In this document: in pieces, positions 51,662-60,620 of the stretch | Layout of the letters: every line of letters starts with the position of its first letter | Numbering within the stretch: the first letter of the stretch is position 1 | Assembly (NCBI RefSeq): GCF_000172155.1 | Contig: NZ_ABIZ01000001.1 | Location: forward strand, 2,823,105 to 2,887,104 | Direction: 5' to 3' | From: Verrucomicrobium spinosum DSM 4136 = JCM 18804 | Lineage (GTDB): Bacteria; Verrucomicrobiota; Verrucomicrobiia; Verrucomicrobiales; Verrucomicrobiaceae | Length of the DNA: 64,000 nucleotides | Notes under the pieces: model-generated | The model's database searches: none | The model's input: the letters and a program-made list of their open reading frames with translations, nothing else | What the model was told of the DNA's origin: nothing | Translations under genes and position numbers: made by a program

Positions 51662-52246
51662 ATGGAACTCTCTCCGGATTCTGCCACTCCGACCCCCTGG
51701 CCGCATGCGCCACCGCATCACTTCGATGCGACCAGCATCTTCTTTGTCACCGCTAGCACTTACCTGAAAGCCCGACTGTTTCATGACTCGGCGCGGCTCA
51801 ACCTGCTGCAAGGAGCACTTCTGGATCATGCCAGCCGCTTTGGATGGCAGCTTGAAGCCTGGGCGGTATTCGCCAATCACTATCACTTTATTGCGAGGCC
51901 GGTTTCAGGCGGGGTGACGGGGACTGCTGCCGGCAAAGTAGGCTCGCTGCGGGAGTTGCTAACTCAGCTTCATCGAACCACTGCCACCGCGTTGAATTCT
52001 CTGGATCAGGCGCCGGGCAGAAAAGTGTGGCACAACTTCTGGGACAAGCGCCTTACGTTTGAGAAGTCCTACATGGCACGTCTCAACTACGTGCATCAGA
52101 ATCCGGTTAAGCATGGGCTGGTGCCCGTCGCGAGTCAGTATCCTTGGTGTTCAGCGGCGTGGTTCGAACGCATGGCTGCTCCGGCTTGGATCAAGAGCGT
52201 GTACGCTTTCAAGACGGACAGGTTGAACATTGAGGATGACTATTGA
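51662..52246 (+). CDS. REP-associated tyrosine transposase (RAYT, Y1-type HUH)
   Basis: 194 residues. The Y1 transposase fold is recognisable: FDATSIFFVTASTY (first strand), the HUH metal motif as HYH at residues 73-75 in VFANHYHFIARP, and the nucleophilic tyrosine helix LNYVHQNPVKHGLVP with Y143. The WDKRLTFEKSYM segment before it is typical of the TnpA_REP subfamily. Such enzymes nick single-stranded DNA at REP hairpins. The catalytic residues are intact, so it could be active. It is framed by two long repeats. Confidence 0.92.
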   Translation: MELSPDSATPTPWPHAPPHHFDATSIFFVTASTYLKARLFHDSARLNLLQGALLDHASRFGWQLEAWAVFANHYHFIARPVSGGVTGTAAGKVGSLRELLTQLHRTTATALNSLDQAPGRKVWHNFWDKRLTFEKSYMARLNYVHQNPVKHGLVPVASQYPWCSAAWFERMAAPAWIKSVYAFKTDRLNIEDDY

Positions 52247-52301
52247 GCATGTGATGTTGGAGGCGGGGAAGGCGAACTCTTTTCCAGAGCGTCCAACACC
52301 T

Positions 52302-52548
52302 GATCCTGCGCAGCAGGATTTTGGGACTGCGGTGAGAATCACCGCTTTGGCGGGGCCTCGTGAGGGGCTGGTTTCGGTTGGCGGACATTGCGTGCCTGAC
52401 TGGCTGAGCGCTCCGGTGGCGGGATGAGGTGACTTGCGTCACACAGGACTCCCGAAAGCGGTGATTCTCACCGCAGTCCCAAAGCGGCTTCGCCGCCAGG
52501 TGTTGGGTGTTGGGGTGGTTTGGGAGTTGGATGAGCTTGCAATGTCGG
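52302..52548. repeat. right direct repeat flanking the RAYT gene, with a perfect 29-bp inverted repeat
   Basis: Same order of blocks as 51334-51586: the gatcctgc/gcaggat hairpin, then a 29-nt arm (52320-52348), a spacer, the complementary arm (52455-52483), and a tail ending ggatgagcttgc...gtcgg. Confidence 0.87.
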
Positions 52549-52550
52549 AG

Positions 52551-52590
52551 GCACAAAAAACGGCCGGTCTCGCGACCGGCCGTTTTTGTA
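52551..52590. terminator. bidirectional rho-independent terminator
   Basis: acggccggtc (52560-52569) pairs perfectly with gaccggccgt (52574-52583), flanked by a six-A run and a five-T run. It ends transcription of the large minus-strand gene at 52618 and isolates the RAYT unit. Confidence 0.9.
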
Positions 52591-52617
52591 GTTTACATCA
52601 ATTTCCGGGATCCCTGC

Positions 52618-55600
52618 CTACTTCTTCGACAGCGCTTGCAGGTAGTCCAGCAGGCTGGCGAATTCCTTCACCGTCAGGTTCATGACGAGACCGGGAGGCA
52701 TCATGGACATGGGCAGCTTTTCACGCTTGGCGATGTCCTTCACCTTGTAAGTGAATTCCTGGGCCGTGATGGTGCGGATCTTCACCTGGTCAGCGGACTC
52801 AAGAGTCACAAAACCAAGCTGCTGGGTGCCGTCTTTGAGAGCGAACATCTCCGTGGCGAAACCTTGGGCGATGGTCTTGTTGGGATCCAGGATGGCCGTG
52901 GCCAGCTCTTCGCGCTTGTAGGTCTGGGCGATGTTGCCAAGGTAAGGGCCCTTTTGAGCTTCGTCCTCACGGGTGGTGTGACAGGCCACGCAGGTCTGAC
53001 GGGTGAAGAGCTGCTCACCCAGTTCGGCATCGCCTTTGGTCTTGAGAACTTGGGCGATGACTTCTGCGGGCTGGAGGGTGCTGATGAGCGGGCCGGTTTC
53101 CTTGGTCTTCTTCTCCAGCTTCATGGTCTTGGCCGCAGTGGATGCGGCGGCTGCCACTGCCTTGTCGGAGTCGTCGAGGGCGGCCAGCACTTTGTCCGCG
53201 TACGGATTGTGCTTGAGCAGGGTCACCGCATTGAGGATCTGCACACGACGCTGGGTGTTTTCCCAGCCGTGATCCAGGGCCTTGCCAGAGAGTTCACGAG
53301 ATTCAGGGCTGCCGGTCTTGCGGGAACTGAGGTTCAGCAGGGCCGCATCTGCCCAGAGGGCAGTGGGTGTACCGACTTTCTCAGCTTCCACTTCCAGGAG
53401 CTGGTGGTGGTTTTCCAGCTTGGCTGAGGTGAGGAAGGCATTGCGGGCGGTTTCCTGCTCCTTGCCAACGCCCTTGATGGCGTTCAGTGCGACCAGTCCG
53501 GCAAGACTAGCGCGAACGCCGTCAGCGCTGTCGGTCTTCGTCAGAGCAGCAATGGCCTGGGAGAGCACGCCTGCCGAGATGGGCGGGTTCGAGGAAGCGG
53601 CGCTGATGAGCAGCGGGATGCCTGCGGCCGGAATGGTGTCGGCGTTGGCGAGCTGGCCCACCGCGTCGGGAAGCAGCTTCTTGTCCTTGGCAGCGAGGGT
53701 GACGATGCGGTCCAGGGCTTCGTTGAACTGAATGCGATTGCGGTTCAGTTCGCTGACCAAGTAGGCAGCATCCTCAGAGGAGGCCTTCGCGAGAACGCTT
53801 TTGAGCGCAGTAGCGATCTTTTGGGATTCCCCCCAGGCTTCAGGCTGGTAGTAGGGTCCGCGGGTGTCGGGACGGGTGCCCCAGGAGTCGCCCTTCCATT
53901 CACCTTCTGTGAAATGAAGGCGGGCCAGGGCGGAGAGGATGCCTTTGCGTAGAGCGGGGTCATTGGACTTTTCCACACGGGTAATGAGGCCGTTCACCAC
54001 TTCAGGTTTATGGATCATGGCGAGGGCGCGCAGTGCACTTATGCGGGCCGTGTCATCAATGACTTTCTCCACAGCACTGTCGGTAGGGTTCGCGTCAATG
54101 ATGCCGAAAAGATCCTTGCTCGCACCGGACATGCCGAGGGCTCGGATGGCCACATGGCGGGCGTAGTCGTCCTGTTTGGCATTGAGAAAACGGGCAATAT
54201 TCAGCGGGCCACGGGGAGCCTGGTCCGAGAGAGCCAGGAGTGTGCGGGCCATCTGCACCGTCAGGCGTGGGTCTTCGTAGATGGAGGAAGTCTTGGTTGA
54301 GGCTGCGATGTTCACCGTGCCGAAGGGCACTGATGTCTCATGCAGCTCTGCGCGATAGGCATTGGCCACCACCTGCCAGTCGGCCTCAGTCTCGGGGGAG
54401 GCCAGGCTGACGACGAAGTCGGACGGCTGCTTGGCACCCAGGCGCATTGTGTAGATGGCAGCGATGCGGGCAGCAGGGGACAGGTCCTTGTTGCGGAAGA
54501 TGCCAGCAAGATCGACTGCGACCTCCTTAGTGGCCTTGCGACGCACCAGTTCGCGCTCAGCCTCGATGCGGCGACGGTAGCTGGGGGAGGACAGTTCCTT
54601 CACCAGTTCACTATTGGAGGCCTTCGCATAGTTCAGGAGGGGGGCGGCCTTGAAGTCCTTGGGCTTAACCCGCACCACGTAGCCTACGTTCGGACCTGCC
54701 CAGTTGAAGGTCGCTCCTTTCCAGCTTGCACAATACACGTTGCTGTTGGCGTCCACATCCGCATCCGTCGGACGCGTCATTTTGATGAAGGGCTGCGGGG
54801 CGCTGGTCTCCTCATAGGTGGAGCCTTTGACCTTCACACTGTGATGCCAGAGCGCTCCGGTGCCCCAGTCAGCAGTGAAAGGTGCATTGTTCCATTTGCC
54901 AAAGCCGGGCTCGTCGATGTACACCGCACCGCAACCGGAGCCGCCGCCGTAGTCAGCCAGGGGCGTGATGGCTTCGTCTGCGAAGTTCTTGTAAAGGCGG
55001 GGATAGCCGTGGTTCTCAAGACCGGTGAAGTGATGGAAGCGCACGTTCCAGCCGCCGCCGTCGTTCGTATTGTCACGGGCAAAGATGTCCATGGTGGGGC
55101 TTACGGCCACTTCCAGGATGTTCCGGGTGCCAGTGGAGTAGATCTCCAGGCCAGTACCATCGGGGCGCACGCGAATGACGCCACCGCCACGATGCTGCAC
55201 CTTGCGGCCATCCGTGCCTTCCGCTTGCATGAAGCCGAAGTCACCGCCAGCGATGTAGAGCCAGCCGTCCACACCCAGGCTCAGGCCGTTGGTGGTGTGG
55301 TCGGCGGGGCGGTCTTTGAAGCCAAATGCGAGGTCTTTGACGAGGATCTTCTGCTCATCAGAAACACCGTCGCCATCCTTGTCGATGAAGACAGAGAGGT
55401 GCGGTGGGTGCACGAGATAGAGGCGGTCGTGATCCCAAACCAAACCGCGGGGGGAGTCCACGTCTTTGACGAACTCCTTCACTTCATCGGCACGTCCGTC
55501 GCCATCCACATCCTTGAGGCGAATGATTCGACCCCGCTTTGGGCTTCGGCCCAGAGATCCGTTGCCATCACTTGAGACATAAAGGGTGCCGTCTGGAGCG

Positions 55601-57120
55601 GCGGCAACATAGACAGGGTAGTTGACGGCGGGAGGGGTGGCGAAAACTGTTGCCTCGAACCCATCTGGAACTTTCACGTCCTTGAGCACTTCGGCTTCCT
55701 GCTCGGCGGTGAGTTTGACGATCTTGGGGGTGATGTCATCTTCATTGGAGGTCTCATCGGCCTTCTTGCCTCCATCTTTTTTCTCCACCGCATTTTCCTT
55801 GGCGGTGCCTTTGGCCGCGATGGACTTGATGCCGTCACCCGTGACGGAGATTTCGCGGACGCTCACCCAGCCGGTGCCGGGCGTGCCGCCCACGGTCAGT
55901 TTCAGGTACTTCGCATCTTTGGCGGTGAAGCTGTGCGTGGTATCTCCACCCTTGGGGGAGTTGGTCGTGTCGGCCACCACCGTCCACTTTTTGCCATCGG
56001 TGGAGGTCTCAAGTTTGTGTGGGTAGATGGGGGCGTTGCTTTCCCAGACGATTTTTGCGCCGGTCAGCGACTGGGGCTTGTCGAACTCAAGCTGCAGCCA
56101 CTGCGGTCTTCCTCCGCCATTGGCGCACCACCGGCTATCTTTGCTGCCGTCCACGGCTTTCCACGCATAGTTGGCGTTGCCTGATTCCTCGCTCGAGGCG
56201 GTAGCCTTCACGGGAGTGGCGTCCCCGGCAGATACAGGCGGAGCCTGAGGCACCGCAGCCGACTGGCTTTTAGCTTTGCCTTCCGTTTTGGCGTTGGCCT
56301 TGACGAAAGTCACCTTGTTTTCTCCGGTGAAGGGGATCAGGTAGGCAGGATCAAGCTTGCCGCAGGCCCAGAGGATGCCGCGGGTGAGGAGATCCAGATA
56401 GCGGGCGTCGGCGACGGTGTCGTTGTTGTGGCCAATGGTGGTGCTGAAGCTTCTGGCACCAGCCTTCTCATTGGTCCAGGCCACGATGTACTCAACATCC
56501 TTCACGCTGCCGTCCTTTTGCTTGATGGACTGTTTGCCCATCGCCAGGGGGTGAGCGTCGAAGATGTTGACGTTATTATAGAGCTCTTCCTTGATCGTCG
56601 TCCAGTCCTGGAGTGGCTTGGTGATCGGGTGCGCAGAGTCCACGTACCGGATCGCGATGGGTTCCTGCGGGCCATGGCCGGTGGACTGCAAGCCCAGGTG
56701 TTTGAACCAGGCGTCCGATCCCGTGCGGAAGCTGTGCATGGCGCAGTGGAGGTGCACGGAAGGGATGGTCTTGTGCGCGTCCAGGATGCGCTGGAGCACG
56801 GCGGGATCCTTCTCTCCGGCTGCGCACTCATCGTGGATGATGATGTCGTAGCCCTTGGCCCAATCTGGGCTGGCATACAACGGCAGAGGCGGGGCGGTTC
56901 CCTTGTCATCAGTCCAGATCACATCGACCTGGACGTTTGCGCGCGACTGGATGCCCTTGCTCAGGATCTCCTGTTGCTTGGCGTAGTCATGGCAGCAGCC
57001 CCCTGCAATCAGGAGGGCCTTCAGGGGCTTGGGTTTGGCATCGCCCGACTGCGCGGGCAGCATGTGGTAGGAGCTGACCGCAGCCAGCGCGAGAGGTATC
57101 AGGAACAGTAGGCGTCGCAT
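52618..57120 (-). CDS. ThuA + discoidin + PVC-type dehydrogenase + HEAT + heme-binding protein
   Basis: 1500 residues from ATG 57120. Order: signal peptide (1-24); ThuA-like domain (about 33-265, LKALLIAGGCCHDYAKQ, with a glutamine-amidotransferase-like fold); F5/8 type C discoidin domain (about 310-420, DGSKDSRWCANGGGRPQW); PVC-type membrane-bound dehydrogenase beta-propeller (about 495-840, PDGFEATVFATPPAVNYPV and DVDGDGRADEVKEF); HEAT-like helical repeats (about 840-1350); and a C-terminal cytochrome c with CVACH at 1377-1381. Such proteins are frequent in Planctomycetes and Verrucomicrobia and are thought to oxidise sugars or sulfated glycans outside the cytoplasm. Substrate and electron acceptor are unknown. 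A bidirectional terminator follows. Confidence 0.92.
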   Translation of the reverse strand: MRRLLFLIPLALAAVSSYHMLPAQSGDAKPKPLKALLIAGGCCHDYAKQQEILSKGIQSRANVQVDVIWTDDKGTAPPLPLYASPDWAKGYDIIIHDECAAGEKDPAVLQRILDAHKTIPSVHLHCAMHSFRTGSDAWFKHLGLQSTGHGPQEPIAIRYVDSAHPITKPLQDWTTIKEELYNNVNIFDAHPLAMGKQSIKQKDGSVKDVEYIVAWTNEKAGARSFSTTIGHNNDTVADARYLDLLTRGILWACGKLDPAYLIPFTGENKVTFVKANAKTEGKAKSQSAAVPQAPPVSAGDATPVKATASSEESGNANYAWKAVDGSKDSRWCANGGGRPQWLQLEFDKPQSLTGAKIVWESNAPIYPHKLETSTDGKKWTVVADTTNSPKGGDTTHSFTAKDAKYLKLTVGGTPGTGWVSVREISVTGDGIKSIAAKGTAKENAVEKKDGGKKADETSNEDDITPKIVKLTAEQEAEVLKDVKVPDGFEATVFATPPAVNYPVYVAAAPDGTLYVSSDGNGSLGRSPKRGRIIRLKDVDGDGRADEVKEFVKDVDSPRGLVWDHDRLYLVHPPHLSVFIDKDGDGVSDEQKILVKDLAFGFKDRPADHTTNGLSLGVDGWLYIAGGDFGFMQAEGTDGRKVQHRGGGVIRVRPDGTGLEIYSTGTRNILEVAVSPTMDIFARDNTNDGGGWNVRFHHFTGLENHGYPRLYKNFADEAITPLADYGGGSGCGAVYIDEPGFGKWNNAPFTADWGTGALWHHSVKVKGSTYEETSAPQPFIKMTRPTDADVDANSNVYCASWKGATFNWAGPNVGYVVRVKPKDFKAAPLLNYAKASNSELVKELSSPSYRRRIEAERELVRRKATKEVAVDLAGIFRNKDLSPAARIAAIYTMRLGAKQPSDFVVSLASPETEADWQVVANAYRAELHETSVPFGTVNIAASTKTSSIYEDPRLTVQMARTLLALSDQAPRGPLNIARFLNAKQDDYARHVAIRALGMSGASKDLFGIIDANPTDSAVEKVIDDTARISALRALAMIHKPEVVNGLITRVEKSNDPALRKGILSALARLHFTEGEWKGDSWGTRPDTRGPYYQPEAWGESQKIATALKSVLAKASSEDAAYLVSELNRNRIQFNEALDRIVTLAAKDKKLLPDAVGQLANADTIPAAGIPLLISAASSNPPISAGVLSQAIAALTKTDSADGVRASLAGLVALNAIKGVGKEQETARNAFLTSAKLENHHQLLEVEAEKVGTPTALWADAALLNLSSRKTGSPESRELSGKALDHGWENTQRRVQILNAVTLLKHNPYADKVLAALDDSDKAVAAAASTAAKTMKLEKKTKETGPLISTLQPAEVIAQVLKTKGDAELGEQLFTRQTCVACHTTREDEAQKGPYLGNIAQTYKREELATAILDPNKTIAQGFATEMFALKDGTQQLGFVTLESADQVKIRTITAQEFTYKVKDIAKREKLPMSMMPPGLVMNLTVKEFASLLDYLQALSKK

Positions 57121-57412
57121 AAAAAGCGGAGAATGGGACAGAAAAGTACGGTTGTGAATGTCGGATTTTGCTGGTCTTGCCATCTTTACCGTGAATTTGG
57201 CAAAACCAGACGCGTGCTTGTAACCTTTGGTCGCGAAAAAGGGCGATCTGGAGTGAATGACGCTGTCAGAGGAAGTGGGACCTGCATCAGAGACAGGAGA
57301 TCTTTCCTGCCGGGGGATTGCTGTTTGATCCTGAGAAGGTTGAGCGAATCGGCAAGTGGGAGTACCAAGGGTGCTCGACGTTTTTTGCTTTTTTGCCCAG
57401 TCCTGATTGCCG

Positions 57413-60178
57413 ATGCCATTCCCTCCGGTCGCTGATTCTGCTCTGCCTTCGCGCTGTGCTCGTTGTGGCACGCCGGAGGTGCAGTGGGAAGAGATGACCT
57501 TTTGCCCGAGGTGCATCCGGGAGTTTTCCGGGTCAGACCGGTTGGGGAAAGTCGGCCCCTATTCACTCGAGACCCTGCTTGGACAGGGGGGCATGGGCTA
57601 TGTCTATCTTGCCTGCCATGAGAGCACGGGAAGGGCGGTGGCGCTGAAAACACCCCGGCTGGAAGGGCGGGATCGCGAGTTGTTCTACCGGCGCTTCCTC
57701 CAGGAGGCGAAGGCACTGTCCGCCCTGGATCACCCCGGCATCCTGCCGATCTACGAGGTGGGGGAGGAGAATGGCGAGCCGTGGTTTGCCATGAAGCTTG
57801 CGGAGAGTGGCACCCTGGCAGATCTGATGGCCAGCGGGAAGGGGCGGCTTGATCAGCGGGAGGCCTCCTCCATGCTGGCGGACATAGCCAATGCCGTGCA
57901 GTACGCGCATGACCGGGGTGTTCTGCACCGGGATCTCAAGCCCCACAACATCCTTCTGGATGAGCGCGGGCAGGCCATGGTGGGAGACTTTGGGCTGGCC
58001 CGTTGGGAGGGGCAGGAATCAACGATGAGCGTAACTCTGCTTGCCCTGGGGACGCCAGAGTACGCCGCCCCTGAGCTCGCTCTTGGCCGGGCTCCTTCAG
58101 CAGCGGCGGATATCTACTCTCTTGGCGCGGTCTTTTACCACACGCTGGCAGGGCATCCTCCCTATCGAGGTGCCAACCCGGCAGGCACACTCACGTTGGC
58201 GGTGGAAGGCCGGGTGGAACCCTTGACCCAGCACGGGATCGCTGAAGATCTGTGGCAGGTCTGTCGCAAGTGTCTGGAGCCAGATCCCACAGACCGCTAC
58301 AACACGGCGAGCGAGCTGGAATTGGACCTCCGCTCGTGGCTCGCGGGGGCGGCGGTCAGCGTGCGGCGACTCTCGCCCACCGAAAAACTAAGGCGGGTGG
58401 TACGGCGCAATCCCATGGTGACCGCGCTCTCTCTGACCACTGCGCTGGCTCTCGTGCTGGCCCTGGCGGCGGTGGTGGTGGCAGATCGTCGGGTGCTTGG
58501 CTACGAACGGGAACGCGGCCAGATGGCGGGACGACTGGCTGAGGAGAGGTTGCATACCGCCCGCCTCGCTCAGGTGGAGTTATTGCTGTCGAGTCGTCGG
58601 GCGGGGCAGCGTACCCGGGCGCTGGAGATCGTGAGAGAATCGTGGCACCGCAAACCCGAGCCTGGGTTGCGGGAACTGGCGGTGCGTGCTCTTGCGCTCG
58701 GAGACTTTGTTCAACGGGAGGGGCCCACTGTCCTGCCGAGGCGGTTCAGCCTCCCACCGGGCACCACGGAGGCGATGTCACGGAGCAGCCAGCGCCGGGC
58801 CAGACTTCTGCCCTCTGATGACGACGGAGACATGGTGCAAATCGTGAGTCCCGCTGGGAATGAGGAAACCGTGCTCAAGCTCGATGGAAAACTGATGGCA
58901 ATGGCATGGAATGCAGAGGGGGATCAACTCGTGCTCGCCTGCACTGCCATGCGCACCTATCGCTGGAGGGCGGGGACAAAAGAGATGGAAAACCGCCTCC
59001 GGCCCCGAGACAGTGCGACGATCGGATTCGTCTGGCACCCTGGAGGCAGGCACATTGCATGTGTGGCGGCGGATGGGGTGTTGTGGATCTGGGATCTGGA
59101 TCGTGCGGATGAGGTGATCGCCGAGTCTCTGGGCGCGGTGGTGGACCCGTTGCCTGAATGGAAAAATGAGGGGCGAGAACTCGCGTGGCAGGATGCCAAT
59201 GGCACGCGCCGGCAGATGGTGGTGGTCCTCCCCACAGGCGTGCGCATCTTGCGGCGTCAGAGTGACGGGCTGCGGAGGGAGAATTTCTCCACCATAGCGG
59301 TCGATGCCCGGCGGGAGCAGGTGCTGTGGTCCACGGCAAATGGCATCCAGATATGGGAGCCTGTGGTGGGGAGGCAACGGCAAGTGGCCCTCAAGAGCGG
59401 GCGCGAATGGATGGGCGTGCGCTTCACCGGGGCTGGTATTCAGACCTGTGGATGGAACTCAGGCTTGCGCGGTCTGACGGATGCGCAGCTTGCGAGCGGC
59501 GAAGTTTTGCCGGATCGGCCCGGGGTGTCGCCGTATGTTGGGGCCGTGCTCATGGGCGGCTCCGGAAACGGCTGGCTGGCCCTGTTGCAGGGGCCGCTGC
59601 AGCGCTTTGTCGTGGTGAAACCCGGAGTCAAAGGGGCCCGCACCCTGCCTCATCCGCTGCCATACTCTGTCACCTTGAATCATGATGGCAGCCGTGCAGC
59701 CACGAGTAGTTTTCAAAATCCCGGCGTCTTGATCTGGGATCTCTCCGGCCCCGGCATGAGCGCGCGCCAGGGACGGGAGCTGGCCGAGGTGGAGCCTGCC
59801 GCCTCCCTGGCGTTTTCACCAGATGGAGGGCGCCTGCTTACTGTGAGCAATCATCGGGGTGCGGTATGGGATGTGACTTCAGGGGCGCTTCTCGCCAACC
59901 TCGGGGCCGGCGAATCTTTCAGCTTCGGGGCATGGCTGCCAGATGGTCGCACCGTGTTGGTGCAGAATGGGCGTGGCTCGCAACTCTACTCCGCAGAGGG
60001 GGGCGAACTTCAGGCCCGGTTGCCACATCCTGCGCCTCTGGCCGGGGATGAACATGTGGCGCTGGCGGTGGATGTGAGGGAAAACTGGATCGCGGAGCAG
60101 CTGGAAGACAGCTCAGTGATTCTCTGGGACTGGGACGAGGTGCAGCGTGAACTGACCCAGCTTGGCATGTGGGAGTGA
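57413..60178 (+). CDS. serine/threonine protein kinase with zinc ribbon and WD-like repeats
   Basis: 921 residues. A zinc ribbon (C15, C18, C31, C34) precedes a Hanks-type kinase domain (about 50-320): GQGGMGYVY loop, K79 in VALKTPR, HRDLKPHN (D174, N179), DFG (192-194) and GTPEYAAPE. One transmembrane segment (about 343-363, TALSLTTALALVLALAAVVVA) puts the C-terminal ~550 residues outside the cytoplasm. That part has WD40-like propeller repeats (VLWIWDLDRA, VLIWDLSGPG, GAVWDVTSG, VILWDWDEV). It probably relays an extracytoplasmic signal to cytoplasmic substrates. It is divergent from the ThuA gene, with 292 bp between starts. Confidence 0.92.
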   Translation: MPFPPVADSALPSRCARCGTPEVQWEEMTFCPRCIREFSGSDRLGKVGPYSLETLLGQGGMGYVYLACHESTGRAVALKTPRLEGRDRELFYRRFLQEAKALSALDHPGILPIYEVGEENGEPWFAMKLAESGTLADLMASGKGRLDQREASSMLADIANAVQYAHDRGVLHRDLKPHNILLDERGQAMVGDFGLARWEGQESTMSVTLLALGTPEYAAPELALGRAPSAAADIYSLGAVFYHTLAGHPPYRGANPAGTLTLAVEGRVEPLTQHGIAEDLWQVCRKCLEPDPTDRYNTASELELDLRSWLAGAAVSVRRLSPTEKLRRVVRRNPMVTALSLTTALALVLALAAVVVADRRVLGYERERGQMAGRLAEERLHTARLAQVELLLSSRRAGQRTRALEIVRESWHRKPEPGLRELAVRALALGDFVQREGPTVLPRRFSLPPGTTEAMSRSSQRRARLLPSDDDGDMVQIVSPAGNEETVLKLDGKLMAMAWNAEGDQLVLACTAMRTYRWRAGTKEMENRLRPRDSATIGFVWHPGGRHIACVAADGVLWIWDLDRADEVIAESLGAVVDPLPEWKNEGRELAWQDANGTRRQMVVVLPTGVRILRRQSDGLRRENFSTIAVDARREQVLWSTANGIQIWEPVVGRQRQVALKSGREWMGVRFTGAGIQTCGWNSGLRGLTDAQLASGEVLPDRPGVSPYVGAVLMGGSGNGWLALLQGPLQRFVVVKPGVKGARTLPHPLPYSVTLNHDGSRAATSSFQNPGVLIWDLSGPGMSARQGRELAEVEPAASLAFSPDGGRLLTVSNHRGAVWDVTSGALLANLGAGESFSFGAWLPDGRTVLVQNGRGSQLYSAEGGELQARLPHPAPLAGDEHVALAVDVRENWIAEQLEDSSVILWDWDEVQRELTQLGMWE

Positions 60179-60289
60179 TGGCGGGGAGCGGTTGTTGAAT
60201 CTGGCATTCAACGATCAAATGCCCACTTTATCAGGGAAAAGGTCCGGGTTGGCGCTCTGCCTCAAGAGGACCTAAGGTCCGGCATCATC

Positions 60290-60475
60290 GCAGCCTTGGG
60301 CAACGCCCAAGGTTTGAGTTCTGAAAATTCATAGAGGGCTGAAGGCCCGGTCTCATCAAGCCTGCCCCGATAAGCTTCCCGGAATGACTCCGGGCCTTCA
60401 GCCCTCATTCTCTTCAAATACCTGTAACCTTGGGCGCTGCCCAAGGCTGCAATAAAGCCGGGCTTTCAGCCCTTA
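60290..60475. repeat. nested REP-like palindromes (family shared with 26246-26390)
   Basis: Outer arms 60290-60314 and 60426-60450 are complementary at 24 of 25 positions, and each arm is itself a hairpin (ccttgggc/gcccaagg). Inner arms 60334-60350 and 60390-60406 are a perfect 17-bp inverted repeat (gagggctgaaggcccgg). The tail ataaagccgg...ctttcagccctt matches 26360-26385. Confidence 0.85.
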
Positions 60476-60576
60476 GCTCGCCTGCGAATTCGGCATGATC
60501 GGACCTGCCACCTTTTCCTTGATGGCATTGGTCCCGCATGCGGGACGGACAGGCCACGAATATCCAGCGAGATGGT

Positions 60577-60599
60577 CCCTGCCGACGCGCTCGGCAGGG
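60577..60599 (-). terminator. hairpin downstream of thrC
   Basis: ccctgccga pairs perfectly with tcggcaggg around a 5-nt loop, 22 bp after the thrC stop. No T-run follows, so its strength as a terminator is uncertain. Confidence 0.5.
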
Positions 60600-60620
60600 G
60601 CTGCTCTTTGTGCACCAGCG

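Larger units (their letters stand above)
51334..52548 (+). mobile_element. RAYT gene with flanking REPIN-like repeat pair
   Basis: Two direct ~250-bp repeats (51334-51586 and 52302-52548) enclose a REP-associated tyrosine transposase gene. In the right repeat a perfect 29-bp inverted repeat (52320-52348 with 52455-52483, 106-nt spacer) gives the REP-spacer-REP geometry of REPINs. RAYTs are domesticated relatives of IS200/IS605 TnpA that are thought to mobilise REPINs. The unit has no passenger genes. Confidence 0.8.
60179..60620. other. gene-free spacer filled with palindromic repeats
   Basis: No gene is visible between the kinase and thrC. It holds the nested palindromes at 60290-60450, a short palindrome tcccgcatgcggga at 60532-60545, and the hairpin at 60577-60599. 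Confidence 0.65.
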
